Positions 1 to 6,925 are shown, counted from the first letter of the stretch. The stretch is 15,203 nucleotides of DNA from Anaerolineae bacterium (GCA_026985975.1 JALSPL010000141.1:1-15203), one strand, 5' to 3'. Translations and numbers: made by a program. The notes: generated from the letters alone by a model not told the origin.

Positions 1-1
1 G

Positions 2-730
2 GGCCTGCGCAGACGCGTGGCCGCCAGCATCCGCACAGGATTCGGCTATCCCCAGCCCGATGCTTTGCCCCTGCCCCGTTTTCTGGCCCGATCGCTTGCT
101 CGCGTGCGCAACTGGACCTGGGCGCCGCCGCCGCCGCCCCCGGGCCGCCTGCTGGATGTGGGCTGCGGCGGGGGCGCTTACGGGGCCAGCCTCATCCGTC
201 TGGGCTGGCGGGTGGATGGCATTGAGCCGGACGCCCGGGCCGCGGCCCGGGCCCGGCGTCAGGGCCTGACCGTTCAGCAGACCACGGCGGAAGAAGCCGT
301 CCTGCCCGCCAGCGTCTACGACGTCATCACCCTGTGGCACAGCCTGGAGCATCTCAGCAATCCCGTGGCGGCGCTACAAAAGCTGCATCCGTCGCTTCGC
401 GACGACGGTCTGCTGCTGGTGGAGGTTCCCAATCGGGCGGGGTGGGGAGCGAAGTTGACGGGCGAGTACTGGTATCACTGGGACCTGCCCCGGCACCGCG
501 TTCATTTCACGCCCGAAAGCCTGCGCCGCGTCCTGGAGCAGAGCGGCTTTCACGTCGAAAAGATTCAGCACATTCCTAATCCCCACGGCGTGGCCGGGGC
601 CCTGGCCTATCGTTTCGGGCGGTCGGGTCTGGCCCGCAACCGCATCATCCTGGCCCTGGGCTGGCTCTTCGGCCTCACCGCCGCCATCTTCCGCCACGGC
701 GACGTCATTCGGGCGACGGCAATACCATGA
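2..730 (+). CDS. Class I SAM-dependent methyltransferase, 5'-truncated by window edge
   Basis: This is the C-terminal part of a class I SAM methyltransferase of the Methyltransf_23 type. The frame is open to the left edge and the first in-frame start (GTG at 17) lacks a ribosome site, so the gene very probably begins upstream. Relatives often carry about 80 more N-terminal residues, commonly a zinc ribbon. Counting from 17, motif I (LLDVGCGGG) is at residues 45-53 and an acidic loop (GIEPD) near 70 would bind the SAM ribose. DVITLWHSLEHL near 102-113 is the usual motif IV region, and PNRAGW and RHRVHFTPESL follow as in this family. The C-terminus ends in a hydrophobic stretch. The stop overlaps the permease start by four bases (ATGA), which points to translational coupling. 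The substrate cannot be told from sequence; small molecules, lipids or sugars are all possible. Confidence 0.85.
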   Translation, partial: GLRRRVAASIRTGFGYPQPDALPLPRFLARSLARVRNWTWAPPPPPPGRLLDVGCGGGAYGASLIRLGWRVDGIEPDARAAARARRQGLTVQQTTAEEAVLPASVYDVITLWHSLEHLSNPVAALQKLHPSLRDDGLLLVEVPNRAGWGAKLTGEYWYHWDLPRHRVHFTPESLRRVLEQSGFHVEKIQHIPNPHGVAGALAYRFGRSGLARNRIILALGWLFGLTAAIFRHGDVIRATAIP

Positions 731-2403
731 AACTGACCCCCGCCAAACGCTGGCTGCTGGCCGCCATTCCCCTCCTCTTTCTGGGACTATTCTTCCTCTA
801 TCCCGTCCTGACGATTTTCAAGATCAGTCTGTTTCCGGGTGGGCGTTTCGACGCGGAAAGCCTGCGGGCGTTGTGGGAAAAGCCCTACTATCTGCGGGTG
901 CTCTGGTTCACGATTTGGCAGGCCGCGGTGAGCACCCTGGGGGCGCTGGCGCTGGGCCTGCCCGCGGCCTACATTTTCGCCCGCTTCCAGTTCCCCGGCA
1001 AAAAGCTGCTGCGGGCGCTGGTGACGCTGCCTTTTGTCATGCCCACGGTGGTGGTGGCCACCGCCTTCATCACCCTCATCGGGCCGCGGGGGCTGCTCAA
1101 CCAGGCGCTTATGGGGATGTTTCACCTCCCCGCCCCTCCCATCCAGCTCCTCAACACCATCTGGATTATCCTGCTGGCCCATGTTTTTTACAACACGTCG
1201 GTGGTGATCAGGATGGTGGGCGGATTTTGGGCGAATATGGATCCCCGGCAGGAAGCCGCAGCCGCGGTGCTGGGAGCGAGCCCGTGGCGACGGCTGCGCC
1301 ACATCACCCTGCCGCTGCTGGCCCCGGCCATCCTGGCGGCCAGCCTTATCGTTTATCTCTTCAACTTCACCTCTTTCGGCGTGATTTTGATCCTGGGCGG
1401 GCCGCATTTCGCCACCATCGAGGTGGAGATCTATCGCACCGCAGTGCGGCTGTTCAACCTGCCCGTGGCCGCGGCCCTTTCCATCGTGCAGATGATCTTC
1501 ACGCTGACCATGATGGTCGTGTATACTCGTTTGCAGCAGAAGATGACGGCGCCGCTGGAGTTTCAGGCCGCGGGCCGCAGCCAACGCCCGCCCCGCACAT
1601 GGGGCGAGAAAACGCTGGCGGCCGGGGTCTTTACGGCGCTGGGGATTTTCCTCATCGCTCCCCTCATCGCCCTGATCATCCAATCCTTCACCCTGGACGG
1701 CGGCGTCAGTCTGGATTTCTACCGGGCGCTGTTCGTCAATCGCACCGGCTCCATCTTCTTCGTCACGCCCATCCAGGCGGTGCGCAATTCCCTGGTTTTC
1801 GCCGCTGTCACCATTCTCTTTTCGATGATCATCGCCCTGCCCGCGGCCTACCTGCTCAGTGAGCCCAAACAGAGACGTTTCTCTCTGGCGGGATTGCTGG
1901 ACCCGCTGTTCATGCTGCCTCTGGGAACCAGCGCCGTCACCCTGGGCTTCGGATACATCGTCGCTCTGAATCGCCCGCCCCTGAATCTGCGGGCCAGTCT
2001 GCTCATCGTTCCCATTGCCCACGCGCTCATCGCTTTTCCCTTCGTGCTGCGGGCCATCCTGCCCGTGCTGCGCGGCATGAATCCTCATCTGCGGGAGGCG
2101 GCGCAAATGTTGGGGGCCAATGCGCTACGCGTCCTCCGCCACATCGATCTGCCCATCCTGCGACGGGCGCTGCTGGTGGGCGTCGTTTTCGCTTTCACCA
2201 TCAGCATGGGCGAGTTCAGCGCCAGCCTGCTGGTCACCCGCCCGCAATTTCCCACCCTGCCTGTGGCCATCTACCGACTGCTGGGCCAACCTGGCGTCAG
2301 CAACTTCGGGCAGGCCGTGGCCATGAGCGTCATCCTCATGCTGGTCACCGCCGTCGGCTACATCGCCATCGAAAACCTGCGCACCGGCGGCGAGGAATTT
2401 TAG
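727..2403 (+). CDS. ABC transporter permease, two fused permease domains (ThiP/FbpB type)
   Basis: Inner-membrane permease of an import ABC transporter, 558 residues, with two BPD_transp_1 domains in tandem. This is the layout of thiamine permease ThiP and ferric-iron permease FbpB. Each half has about six hydrophobic segments and one EAA cytoplasmic loop that docks the ATPase. The first is EAAAAVLGAS at about 176 followed by LPLLAPAI; the second is EAAQMLGAN at about 457 followed by LPILRRAL. The segment around SFGVILILGGP, then TIEVEIYR, looks closer to ThiP than to FbpB, but thiamine versus iron or another substrate cannot be settled because no substrate-binding protein is in the window. 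The start overlaps the methyltransferase stop by four bases. The probable partner ATPase begins 708 bases downstream, an unusually wide gap for such a pair. Confidence 0.9.
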   Translation: MKLTPAKRWLLAAIPLLFLGLFFLYPVLTIFKISLFPGGRFDAESLRALWEKPYYLRVLWFTIWQAAVSTLGALALGLPAAYIFARFQFPGKKLLRALVTLPFVMPTVVVATAFITLIGPRGLLNQALMGMFHLPAPPIQLLNTIWIILLAHVFYNTSVVIRMVGGFWANMDPRQEAAAAVLGASPWRRLRHITLPLLAPAILAASLIVYLFNFTSFGVILILGGPHFATIEVEIYRTAVRLFNLPVAAALSIVQMIFTLTMMVVYTRLQQKMTAPLEFQAAGRSQRPPRTWGEKTLAAGVFTALGIFLIAPLIALIIQSFTLDGGVSLDFYRALFVNRTGSIFFVTPIQAVRNSLVFAAVTILFSMIIALPAAYLLSEPKQRRFSLAGLLDPLFMLPLGTSAVTLGFGYIVALNRPPLNLRASLLIVPIAHALIAFPFVLRAILPVLRGMNPHLREAAQMLGANALRVLRHIDLPILRRALLVGVVFAFTISMGEFSASLLVTRPQFPTLPVAIYRLLGQPGVSNFGQAVAMSVILMLVTAVGYIAIENLRTGGEEF

Positions 2404-2514
2404 CGCCGCCCCGCACGCGTCCCGCCACTGAACACTGCTTCGTAAATAGACGTTGGCGTCGTTTGCAGGAGCGCTCTCGAAGCCAACGTTGGCCTGGCGC
2501 TCAACCACGTAATG

Positions 2515-2592
2515 CGTAAAACGTAAAACGTGAGGTCCTTACGCCTTACGCCTTACGCCTTACGCCTTACGTTTTACGCCTTACGTTTTACG
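2515..2592. repeat. Tandem heptamer block CCTTACG/TTTTACG with inverted units
   Basis: Eight back-to-back heptamers fill 2537-2592: five CCTTACG, then TTTTACG, CCTTACG and TTTTACG. Just upstream, 2515-2528 holds two CGTAAAA units, the reverse complement of TTTTACG, separated from the array by a few bases. The block can therefore fold back on itself and is also prone to slippage. It lies about 110 bases after the permease stop. No direct-repeat/spacer pattern of a CRISPR is present. Confidence 0.9.
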
Positions 2593-2632
2593 GGCTTGGC
2601 TGTCCCGCCAGATTGGCTTGCTCATTTTCATC

Positions 2633-2676
2633 CTTATTGGCGTGCAGCCGCTCATGGCGCCTGTTCCGTAAATAAA
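2633..2676 (+). repeat. Dispersed 44-base repeat, copy A
   Basis: First of three copies of a repeat with the core TATTGGCGTGCAGCCGCTCA followed by TGGCGCCTG. Copy A and copy B match over 44 bases with three differences. All three copies are preceded by a T-rich run ending in CAT. The core has GGCG and CGCC at its ends that could pair. Function unknown. Confidence 0.85.
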
Positions 2677-2686
2677 GTTATGTTCA

Positions 2687-2772
2687 CGTCATTCCGAAGG
2701 AGCGCAGCGACTGAGGAATCTCCCCGTCTGCAAACGCGAGATTCTTCGCTCCCGTTGGTCACTCAGAATGAC
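2687..2772 (+). repeat. CGTCATTCCG-type palindromic dispersed repeat, copy 1
   Basis: About 86 bases beginning CGTCATTCCGAAGGAGCGCA and ending near GGTCACTCAGAATGAC; the outer GTCATTC and GAATGAC are complementary. A second copy in the opposite orientation lies at 6810-6898. The right end of that copy, reverse-complemented, reproduces this left end almost base for base through GCGACTGAGG. Repeats of this kind are scattered between genes in various bacterial genomes, as I recall them; no function is assigned. Confidence 0.8.
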
Positions 2773-2789
2773 ACAGACGTTTTTTCATT

Positions 2790-2833
2790 CTTATTGGCGT
2801 GCAGACGCTCATGGCGCCTATTCCGAAAATAAA
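2790..2833 (+). repeat. Dispersed 44-base repeat, copy B
   Basis: Second copy of the repeat seen at 2633, identical at 41 of 44 positions by hand alignment, in the same orientation. It follows directly after the CGTCATTCCG-type element, so copies A and B bracket that element. Confidence 0.85.
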
Positions 2834-2894
2834 AGATTAGCACGCAGAAAAAGCGGAAAAATCTGATTGGCGCAGATGAAAAGATAGAAGATTG

Positions 2895-2957
2895 ATAGAG
2901 ATTCGGTGGAGATTCGGTGGAGATTCAGAATCTCAATGAATCTCGATGAGTCTCTAT
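2895..2957. repeat. Long imperfect hairpin built of GAGATTC units
   Basis: Left arm ATAGAGA...GAGATTC...GAGATTC and right arm GAATCTC...GAATCTC...TCTCTAT are complementary around a central A near 2927. Each arm repeats the heptamer GAGATTC, with short unequal bulges. There is no T tract, so it is not a standard intrinsic terminator. Confidence 0.75.
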
Positions 2958-3046
2958 GAATCTCGGGACGCCCGCAACTGTGGACGATGGCGAGCCTCTG
3001 CAACCATCATCGTCTCTCGTCCATCGTCCATCGTCTTTTTCATCGG

Positions 3047-3075
3047 TATTGGCGTGCAGCCGCTCATAGCGCCTG
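3047..3075 (+). repeat. Dispersed repeat, copy C (29-base core)
   Basis: Third copy of the repeat at 2633 and 2790. The 29-base core differs from copy A by one base (CATAGCGCC in place of CATGGCGCC). The downstream part present in A and B is lost. The ATPase start codon is 37 bases beyond its end. Confidence 0.8.
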
Positions 3076-3111
3076 CTTACTGTTTACTGAAAACCGATTA
3101 CTGTTTACCCC

Positions 3112-4236
3112 ATGCCCTTCCTCACCATCTCCCACATCTCCAAAGCCTTCGACGCCACGCCCGTGCTGCACGACATCGGTCTGGCGGTGGCGCGGGGCGA
3201 GATTTTATGTCTGCTGGGACCCAGCGGCTGCGGCAAGACCACGCTCCTGCGCATCATCGCCGGACTGGAGCGGCCCGACGCGGGCCAAATCCTGCTGGAG
3301 GGCGAAGACATCACGCCCGTCCCCAGCCACAAGCGGGATTTCGGGCTCATGTTTCAGGATTACGTGCTGTTCCCGCACATGACCGTGGGCGAAAACATCG
3401 CCTTTGGCCTGAAGATGCACGGCTGGGATAAGGAGCAGGCCGCAGCCCGGGTGCAAGCGCTGCTGGCGCTGGTGGATATGACCGGCTATCAAGAGCGCCC
3501 GGTGTATGAGCTCAGCGGGGGCCAACAGCAGCGCGTGGCCCTGGCCCGCAGTCTGGCCCCCAATCCCCGCCTGTTGATGCTGGATGAACCTCTGGGCGCG
3601 TTGGATCGCACATTGCGCGATCAATTGCTGGTTGAGCTTCGCTCAATCCTCCAGCAACTGGGCCAGACCGCCATCTATGTCACCCATGATCAAGTGGAAG
3701 CCTTTGCGGTGGCGGATCGGGTCGTGTTGATGCGGGCGGGGCGCATCGAGCAGGTGGGGACGCCCGAGGCGCTCTATCTGCGCCCGGCCACGCCCTTCGC
3801 CGCCCGTTTTTTGGGGATGCACAACATCCTCTCCGGCTCCGTCATCTCGCTGACCCCGCCCGTGCTCGAAACGCCGGTCGGGCGCTTGCACGCGGCCGAG
3901 TTGCCCGCGGGCCTGCGCGTGGGCGACGCGGTGCAACTCGTCATCCGGCCCGAGGGCGCGCGCGTGGCCACGGCGGACGCGACAGGCCCCAATCATCTCA
4001 CCTTGCCCCTGGCCGCCCGCTCCTTCCGCGGCGCTCACACCCTGGTGCAACTGGCAGCGCCCCAGGGCCTCAGCCTCACCTTCGAGCTGCCGGGACCGGG
4101 ATTCGACATCCGCCCGGGCCAGCGGGCGCACCTGACCATCGGGCCAGAGGCGGTGGTGGTGTTCGGTGAGCATGAGGAGGAAAAAATAAAAAGAACAGAT
4201 ATGGGAAGGAGCGCTCCTAACTGGCGAGATAATTGA
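3112..4236 (+). CDS. ABC transporter ATP-binding protein (PotA/FbpC-like)
   Basis: Cytoplasmic ATPase that powers an importer, 374 residues. All nucleotide-binding motifs are intact: Walker A GPSGCGKT at 36-43, Q-loop Gln at about 82 in FQDYVLFPHMTVGEN, signature LSGGQQQR from 134, Walker B LLMLDEP from 154, D-loop GALD, and the switch His in THDQ at about 192. Beyond residue 240 there is a C-terminal extension of the TOBE type, as in PotA, FbpC and CysA but not in the shorter ThiQ. It is most likely the partner of the fused permease upstream, on the same strand. No Shine-Dalgarno sequence precedes the ATG at 3112, but the N-terminus fits the family. The end of the protein (after VVVFGEHEEE) is Lys-rich and variable. 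The substrate is unproven. Confidence 0.9.
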   Translation: MPFLTISHISKAFDATPVLHDIGLAVARGEILCLLGPSGCGKTTLLRIIAGLERPDAGQILLEGEDITPVPSHKRDFGLMFQDYVLFPHMTVGENIAFGLKMHGWDKEQAAARVQALLALVDMTGYQERPVYELSGGQQQRVALARSLAPNPRLLMLDEPLGALDRTLRDQLLVELRSILQQLGQTAIYVTHDQVEAFAVADRVVLMRAGRIEQVGTPEALYLRPATPFAARFLGMHNILSGSVISLTPPVLETPVGRLHAAELPAGLRVGDAVQLVIRPEGARVATADATGPNHLTLPLAARSFRGAHTLVQLAAPQGLSLTFELPGPGFDIRPGQRAHLTIGPEAVVVFGEHEEEKIKRTDMGRSAPNWRDN

Positions 4237-4257
4237 GCAAGGACGCCATCCTGCTAG

Positions 4258-4346
4258 ACATAAACGCAGATTGTGGATCATCTATAGGATACAAATGCTT
4301 TTGCGGCTTATATCTCCAGAAATATGATCCACAAAAGTGTTTATGT
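4258..4346. repeat. Inverted repeat with 23-24 base arms between convergent genes
   Basis: ACATAAAC (4258-4265) and TTGTGGATCAT (4271-4281) pair perfectly with ATGATCCACAA (4324-4334) and GTTTATGT (4339-4346), leaving a small internal bulge and a 42-base centre. It lies between the end of the plus-strand ATPase gene and the end of the minus-strand Fic gene. There is no T tract. It could act as a two-way transcription end structure, a protein-binding dyad, or be the remains of a small mobile element. Confidence 0.75.
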
Positions 4347-4366
4347 GTCGTTGGTTGACCACAAAA

Positions 4367-5458
4367 TCAGCGTTCAACGATGTCCACCAGTTTGCTAAAC
4401 ATGTAAACGTTAGGGCTTCGGCCTTGTCCTTGCCGAAGAATCGATAATACTTTTTCCTCCTGTAATCGTTTCAATATCCTTTTAGCGCTCCCTTTAGAAA
4501 TGTCTGAATCAATGATGAACTGAGAAGATGTGAAGATGGGCCTGGCGAAAAGAACGTCAATGGCTGAGGTTGTAAACTGGGAGCGCAAAACAGTAGGGAG
4601 ATTGGCTTTCATCTCTTCGTACAGGCGATGAATGTCTTGCGCTTTTTGCGCGTCTGATGTTGCTTGGCCAATGATTGCTGTCAGGAAAAATCGCACCCAT
4701 TCGCTATAATCGTCATGCTTTGAAATAGCTCGCAATTGATCATAGTATTTTTGGCGATGGGTTTCCAGATAGGAACTGATGTAAAGCATTGGTCTGGACA
4801 ACAGTCCTTTCTCATAAAGGAATAGAGGAATCAGGATGCGTCCCACGCGCCCGTTTCCATCCAGAAAAGGGTGAATGATTTCGAATTGGGCATGAATCAG
4901 CGCAATCTGCACCAGCCTGTCCTTTTCATCAGAATGGATGTAGGATTCGAGGTTTTCAAGGAGGGACTGTAGCGACTGCGGTGCGGGCGGCACGTAGGTG
5001 GCATATTCGAGTCCGCCGGGCGCACCAATATAGTTCTGTTGGGTGCGGAATTCGCCCCGCTTCTTGTGCCTGCCCCGGACGCTGTTCAACAGGATGTGAT
5101 GGATGCGCTTTATCAAATTGAGGCTAATCGGGTGGCGTTGCAACTCGTCCACAGCAAAAGCCATGGCGTTGCGGTAATTGATGATCTCCTGAATGTCTGC
5201 GAATTTAGAGCCTTCCATCAGGTCTGGCTCGGCTTCATAAGCCAGCACCTCCCGCAGCGTGGCCTGTGTGCCTTCGATGCGCGAGGAAAGCACCGCCTCC
5301 TGGGTTGTAAGAGGCGAAAGAAGGACGGCGGGATTGACGATGGATTGCAACAGTCCATCATAGCGGGCCACAGCGGCATTGGCTTCGCCAATTTGCGGGA
5401 TTAGCGATACCCAATCCAGATCATTGATGGGCAAAAAGCGTGGCGTATAGGGTTTCAT
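4367..5458 (-). CDS. Fic family protein (AMP-transferase) with C-terminal winged helix
   Basis: Fic proteins usually transfer AMP from ATP to a hydroxyl group on a target protein; the target here is unknown. The catalytic motif HPFLDGNGR is complete at 196-204, with the His that activates the acceptor and the Asp that holds the metal. An N-terminal inhibitory motif, SSRIEG at 58-63, fits the [ST]xxxE[GN] pattern in which the Glu blocks ATP binding; N-terminal placement makes this a class II Fic. The layout (Fic_N, Fic core, then a winged-helix end with KRILKRLQEEKVL near 335) and the length of 363 residues are like Shewanella SoFic. A good ribosome site, AAGGAG, sits before the ATG. It follows the nuclease-like gene on the same strand after 124 bases. 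GC is visibly lower than in the transporter genes. Confidence 0.92.
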   Translation of the reverse strand: MKPYTPRFLPINDLDWVSLIPQIGEANAAVARYDGLLQSIVNPAVLLSPLTTQEAVLSSRIEGTQATLREVLAYEAEPDLMEGSKFADIQEIINYRNAMAFAVDELQRHPISLNLIKRIHHILLNSVRGRHKKRGEFRTQQNYIGAPGGLEYATYVPPAPQSLQSLLENLESYIHSDEKDRLVQIALIHAQFEIIHPFLDGNGRVGRILIPLFLYEKGLLSRPMLYISSYLETHRQKYYDQLRAISKHDDYSEWVRFFLTAIIGQATSDAQKAQDIHRLYEEMKANLPTVLRSQFTTSAIDVLFARPIFTSSQFIIDSDISKGSAKRILKRLQEEKVLSILRQGQGRSPNVYMFSKLVDIVER

Positions 5459-5545
5459 CCTAGGTTCTCCTTCAGAATCTTACGAAACAGCGTGATATTT
5501 AACATGAGCGGAGACGCCTCAAGGAATGCCAGTGTCTTTGCAGTT

Positions 5546-5573
5546 GGGGTAGGGGGCAGGGCGGGGGGCAGGG
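5546..5573 (+). other. Possible G-quadruplex motif
   Basis: The plus strand has five G runs of 3-6 bases (GGGG, GGGGG, GGG, GGGGGG, GGG) separated by only 1-2 bases each. This is a strong quadruplex-forming pattern. It lies between the stop of the nuclease-like gene and the start of the Fic gene, on the strand that is not the mRNA sense, so the transcript itself would be C-rich. Confidence 0.6.
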
Positions 5574-5582
5574 CAACGCATT

Positions 5583-6650
5583 CTATTTCCATTCCATTTC
5601 ATAGTTACGATTATTTTGATTCTGAACGACAAAACGAGCACTTACTGGAAAAATCCATGGATCAATGGGTTTGTTGGCATAAGGGTTTTGGATATACCAG
5701 GCTTGAAGCATTCTGCTTTTCTTCCGATCATCAAACACGTCATGGAAAACCAAAGTACCGGTAACCGAGCGATGTCTGATTTTTGAACCGTAGAAATGAA
5801 TACCTGACCTATCGATACGCTGATCAACAACTGTCCCCGTATTGATATCAACAATCGCGGATAAGCGTCCAAACCAGGCTTCTGCAATCTCTTCAGCGGA
5901 GTAAATTTTGTCTTCCAGATACAGAGCTATCACATAGGGATACTCAGATCCACGGATAGCTTTATGCTGACCCGCTTTTTTTCTCAACGGGCGATGGAAT
6001 TTTTGGGGATTGAGCCAAAACGATCCCGATGGACCTATTGTAGCAACGCCGCCATGTTCTCGCTCCCAAATTGTTTCCAATGCGACATGGTTGCCGCGAT
6101 TATCTTCGAAATGAAAGCAACTCTTGGAATTTGTCTGAAGCCAATAGATTACCGTATCGAGAAACTTGGTGACATCAATCCGAGATTGGAGTTTTAGCCT
6201 TTTTATGTATACCGCATAGGATGGCGCCGAAATATCGTTTAATAGCCATTGAACCTCATTTTTCCATATTTCCTGATGACGCATATCGTCAGTTTTAAGT
6301 ATGGCCTTTGCCTCCACCACGATATTAAGGTCGCCAGCAGTTACCAAAAAATCTGGATTATTCCCCAATATGGTGGGCTCTGGATTGGTTGAACCTGTTT
6401 GCGCCAACCAATCCGCCAGCATGATTTGAAACCAGGTGCTTTTGTGCGGGCTGTGATTTGTGTTTATGAAGCGTGATTTCCAAACCTTTCGTACAGACGC
6501 AGGTAATGACAGCATCACTTGTTCAATAAGCAACCGTTCGCCCATGAGATCTGGCGAACGCGCCAAAAACACAACCTCTGGCACGGCGAAATCGGGCTCA
6601 TTAGCATATTTGCTTAAGATTGCGGTTATTTCAGGACTATCAAAGAGCAT
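5583..6650 (-). CDS. Uncharacterised protein with PD-(D/E)XK nuclease-like motif
   Basis: I do not recognise the family. The 355-residue protein shows one suggestive motif: NNPDFLV with Asp at 100, then 12 residues on, VVEAK with Glu 113 and Lys 115. This is the spacing and hydrophobic setting of the PD-(D/E)XK core used by restriction enzymes and related nucleases. A helix before it (STWFQIMLADWL, 71-82) could be the usual first helix. The remaining 240 residues are Trp- and Tyr-rich with no known motif; no membrane segment or signal peptide is seen. The Fic gene follows on the same strand. No methyltransferase lies beside it, which argues against a simple restriction-modification pair. The ATG at 6650 has GGGAG about 12 bases upstream, a rather wide gap. 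The gene is clearly less GC-rich than its surroundings, a sign of possible transfer. Confidence 0.8.
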   Translation of the reverse strand: MLFDSPEITAILSKYANEPDFAVPEVVFLARSPDLMGERLLIEQVMLSLPASVRKVWKSRFINTNHSPHKSTWFQIMLADWLAQTGSTNPEPTILGNNPDFLVTAGDLNIVVEAKAILKTDDMRHQEIWKNEVQWLLNDISAPSYAVYIKRLKLQSRIDVTKFLDTVIYWLQTNSKSCFHFEDNRGNHVALETIWEREHGGVATIGPSGSFWLNPQKFHRPLRKKAGQHKAIRGSEYPYVIALYLEDKIYSAEEIAEAWFGRLSAIVDINTGTVVDQRIDRSGIHFYGSKIRHRSVTGTLVFHDVFDDRKKSRMLQAWYIQNPYANKPIDPWIFPVSARFVVQNQNNRNYEMEWK

Positions 6651-6711
6651 TTTAGTCTATTACTCCCAAAATCTCATCCTGCTTTTCTATGTTACAGACA
6701 CGTTTTATTTT

Positions 6712-6717
6712 ATTATA
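6712..6717 (-). promoter_or_regulatory. Possible -10 box for the nuclease-like gene
   Basis: On the minus strand this reads TATAAT in an A/T-rich run, about 60 bases before the ATG. No good -35 box is seen at 16-18 bases upstream. The MITE insertion begins about 34 bases further upstream. Confidence 0.35.
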
Positions 6718-6750
6718 TACGAGAAACCCGTTTATATGATAGGCGCGCTT

Positions 6751-6761
6751 TATCATGGGAT
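6751..6761 (+). repeat. Target-site duplication, left copy
   Basis: TATCATGGGAT directly abuts the CAGGG terminus of the inserted element. The identical 11-mer lies at 6926-6936 on the other side, directly after the CCCTG terminus. Confidence 0.85.
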
Positions 6762-6925
6762 CAGGGTCTTTTCAAAGTCGCTGTTCGGACTGAACTGCAT
6801 TCTCCGTCACGTCATTCCGACGACCGGAGGGGGGAGGAATCTAGTCCGAAAGGGCGCTTCGCTGGACACCTCAGTCGCTCTGCTCCTTCGGAATGACGTT
6901 ACCACCTGACTTTGCAAAGACCCTG
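6762..6925. mobile_element. MITE-like element, 164 bp, with 18-bp terminal inverted repeats
   Basis: The left end CAGGGTCTTTTCAAAGTC (6762-6779) and the right end GACTTTGCAAAGACCCTG (6908-6925) are reverse complements at 17 of 18 positions. Both ends are flanked exactly by the 11-bp direct repeat TATCATGGGAT. Together this is the signature of a transposed non-autonomous element. There is no transposase frame inside; a transposase would have to come from elsewhere in the genome. The CAGGG ends and long duplication are like those of DDE elements of the IS4 or ISAs1 groups, but the family is not certain. Inside lies a copy of the CGTCATTCCG-type repeat. Confidence 0.85.
6810..6898 (-). repeat. 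CGTCATTCCG-type palindromic dispersed repeat, copy 2
   Basis: Runs from CGTCATTCCG to CGGAATGACG, with complementary ends. It matches the copy at 2687-2772 in the reverse orientation: its right end, reverse-complemented, reads CGTCATTCCGAAGGAGC and continues through GCGACTGAGG. It lies wholly inside the MITE-like element, either as a nested insertion or as part of its body. Confidence 0.8.

Larger units (their letters stand above)
2404..3111. other. Repeat-rich noncoding gap between permease and ATPase genes
   Basis: 708 bases with no convincing gene; short open frames here are built from the repeats and lack family likeness. The stretch holds a hairpin with arms ACGTTGGC (2450-2457) and GCCAACGT (2482-2489), a heptamer repeat block (2515-2592), and three copies of a 29-44 base repeat (from 2633, 2790 and 3047). 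It also holds one CGTCATTCCG-type dispersed repeat (2687-2772), a long imperfect hairpin (2895-2957), and CCATCGT-type short repeats around 3001-3034 that can pair with GGACGATGG near 2982. No terminator with a T tract was found, so read-through from the permease gene to the ATPase gene remains possible. Confidence 0.8.

Noticed and set aside
787..2106. Long open frame on the minus strand inside the permease gene
   Set aside because: It is the complement of a GC-rich gene, with a Gln/Gly/Arg-rich translation and no family likeness; the plus-strand permease is clear.
2515..2592. Heptamer block as a CRISPR array
   Set aside because: Units are 7 bases long and contiguous, without spacers; no cas genes are seen.
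2530..2832. Open frame in the permease-ATPase gap
   Set aside because: Its translation only reflects the heptamer and 44-base repeats; there is no ribosome site.
4258..4346. Standard intrinsic terminator for the ATPase or Fic gene
   Set aside because: The arms are A/T-rich, the centre is 42 bases and no T tract follows on either strand.
5583..6650. Classical restriction-modification system
   Set aside because: No DNA methyltransferase or specificity gene is near; the methyltransferase at the left edge is of a small-molecule type and far away.
6460..6909. Plus-strand open frame running through the nuclease-like gene into the MITE
   Set aside because: It overlaps the better-supported minus-strand gene and ends in repeat sequence.
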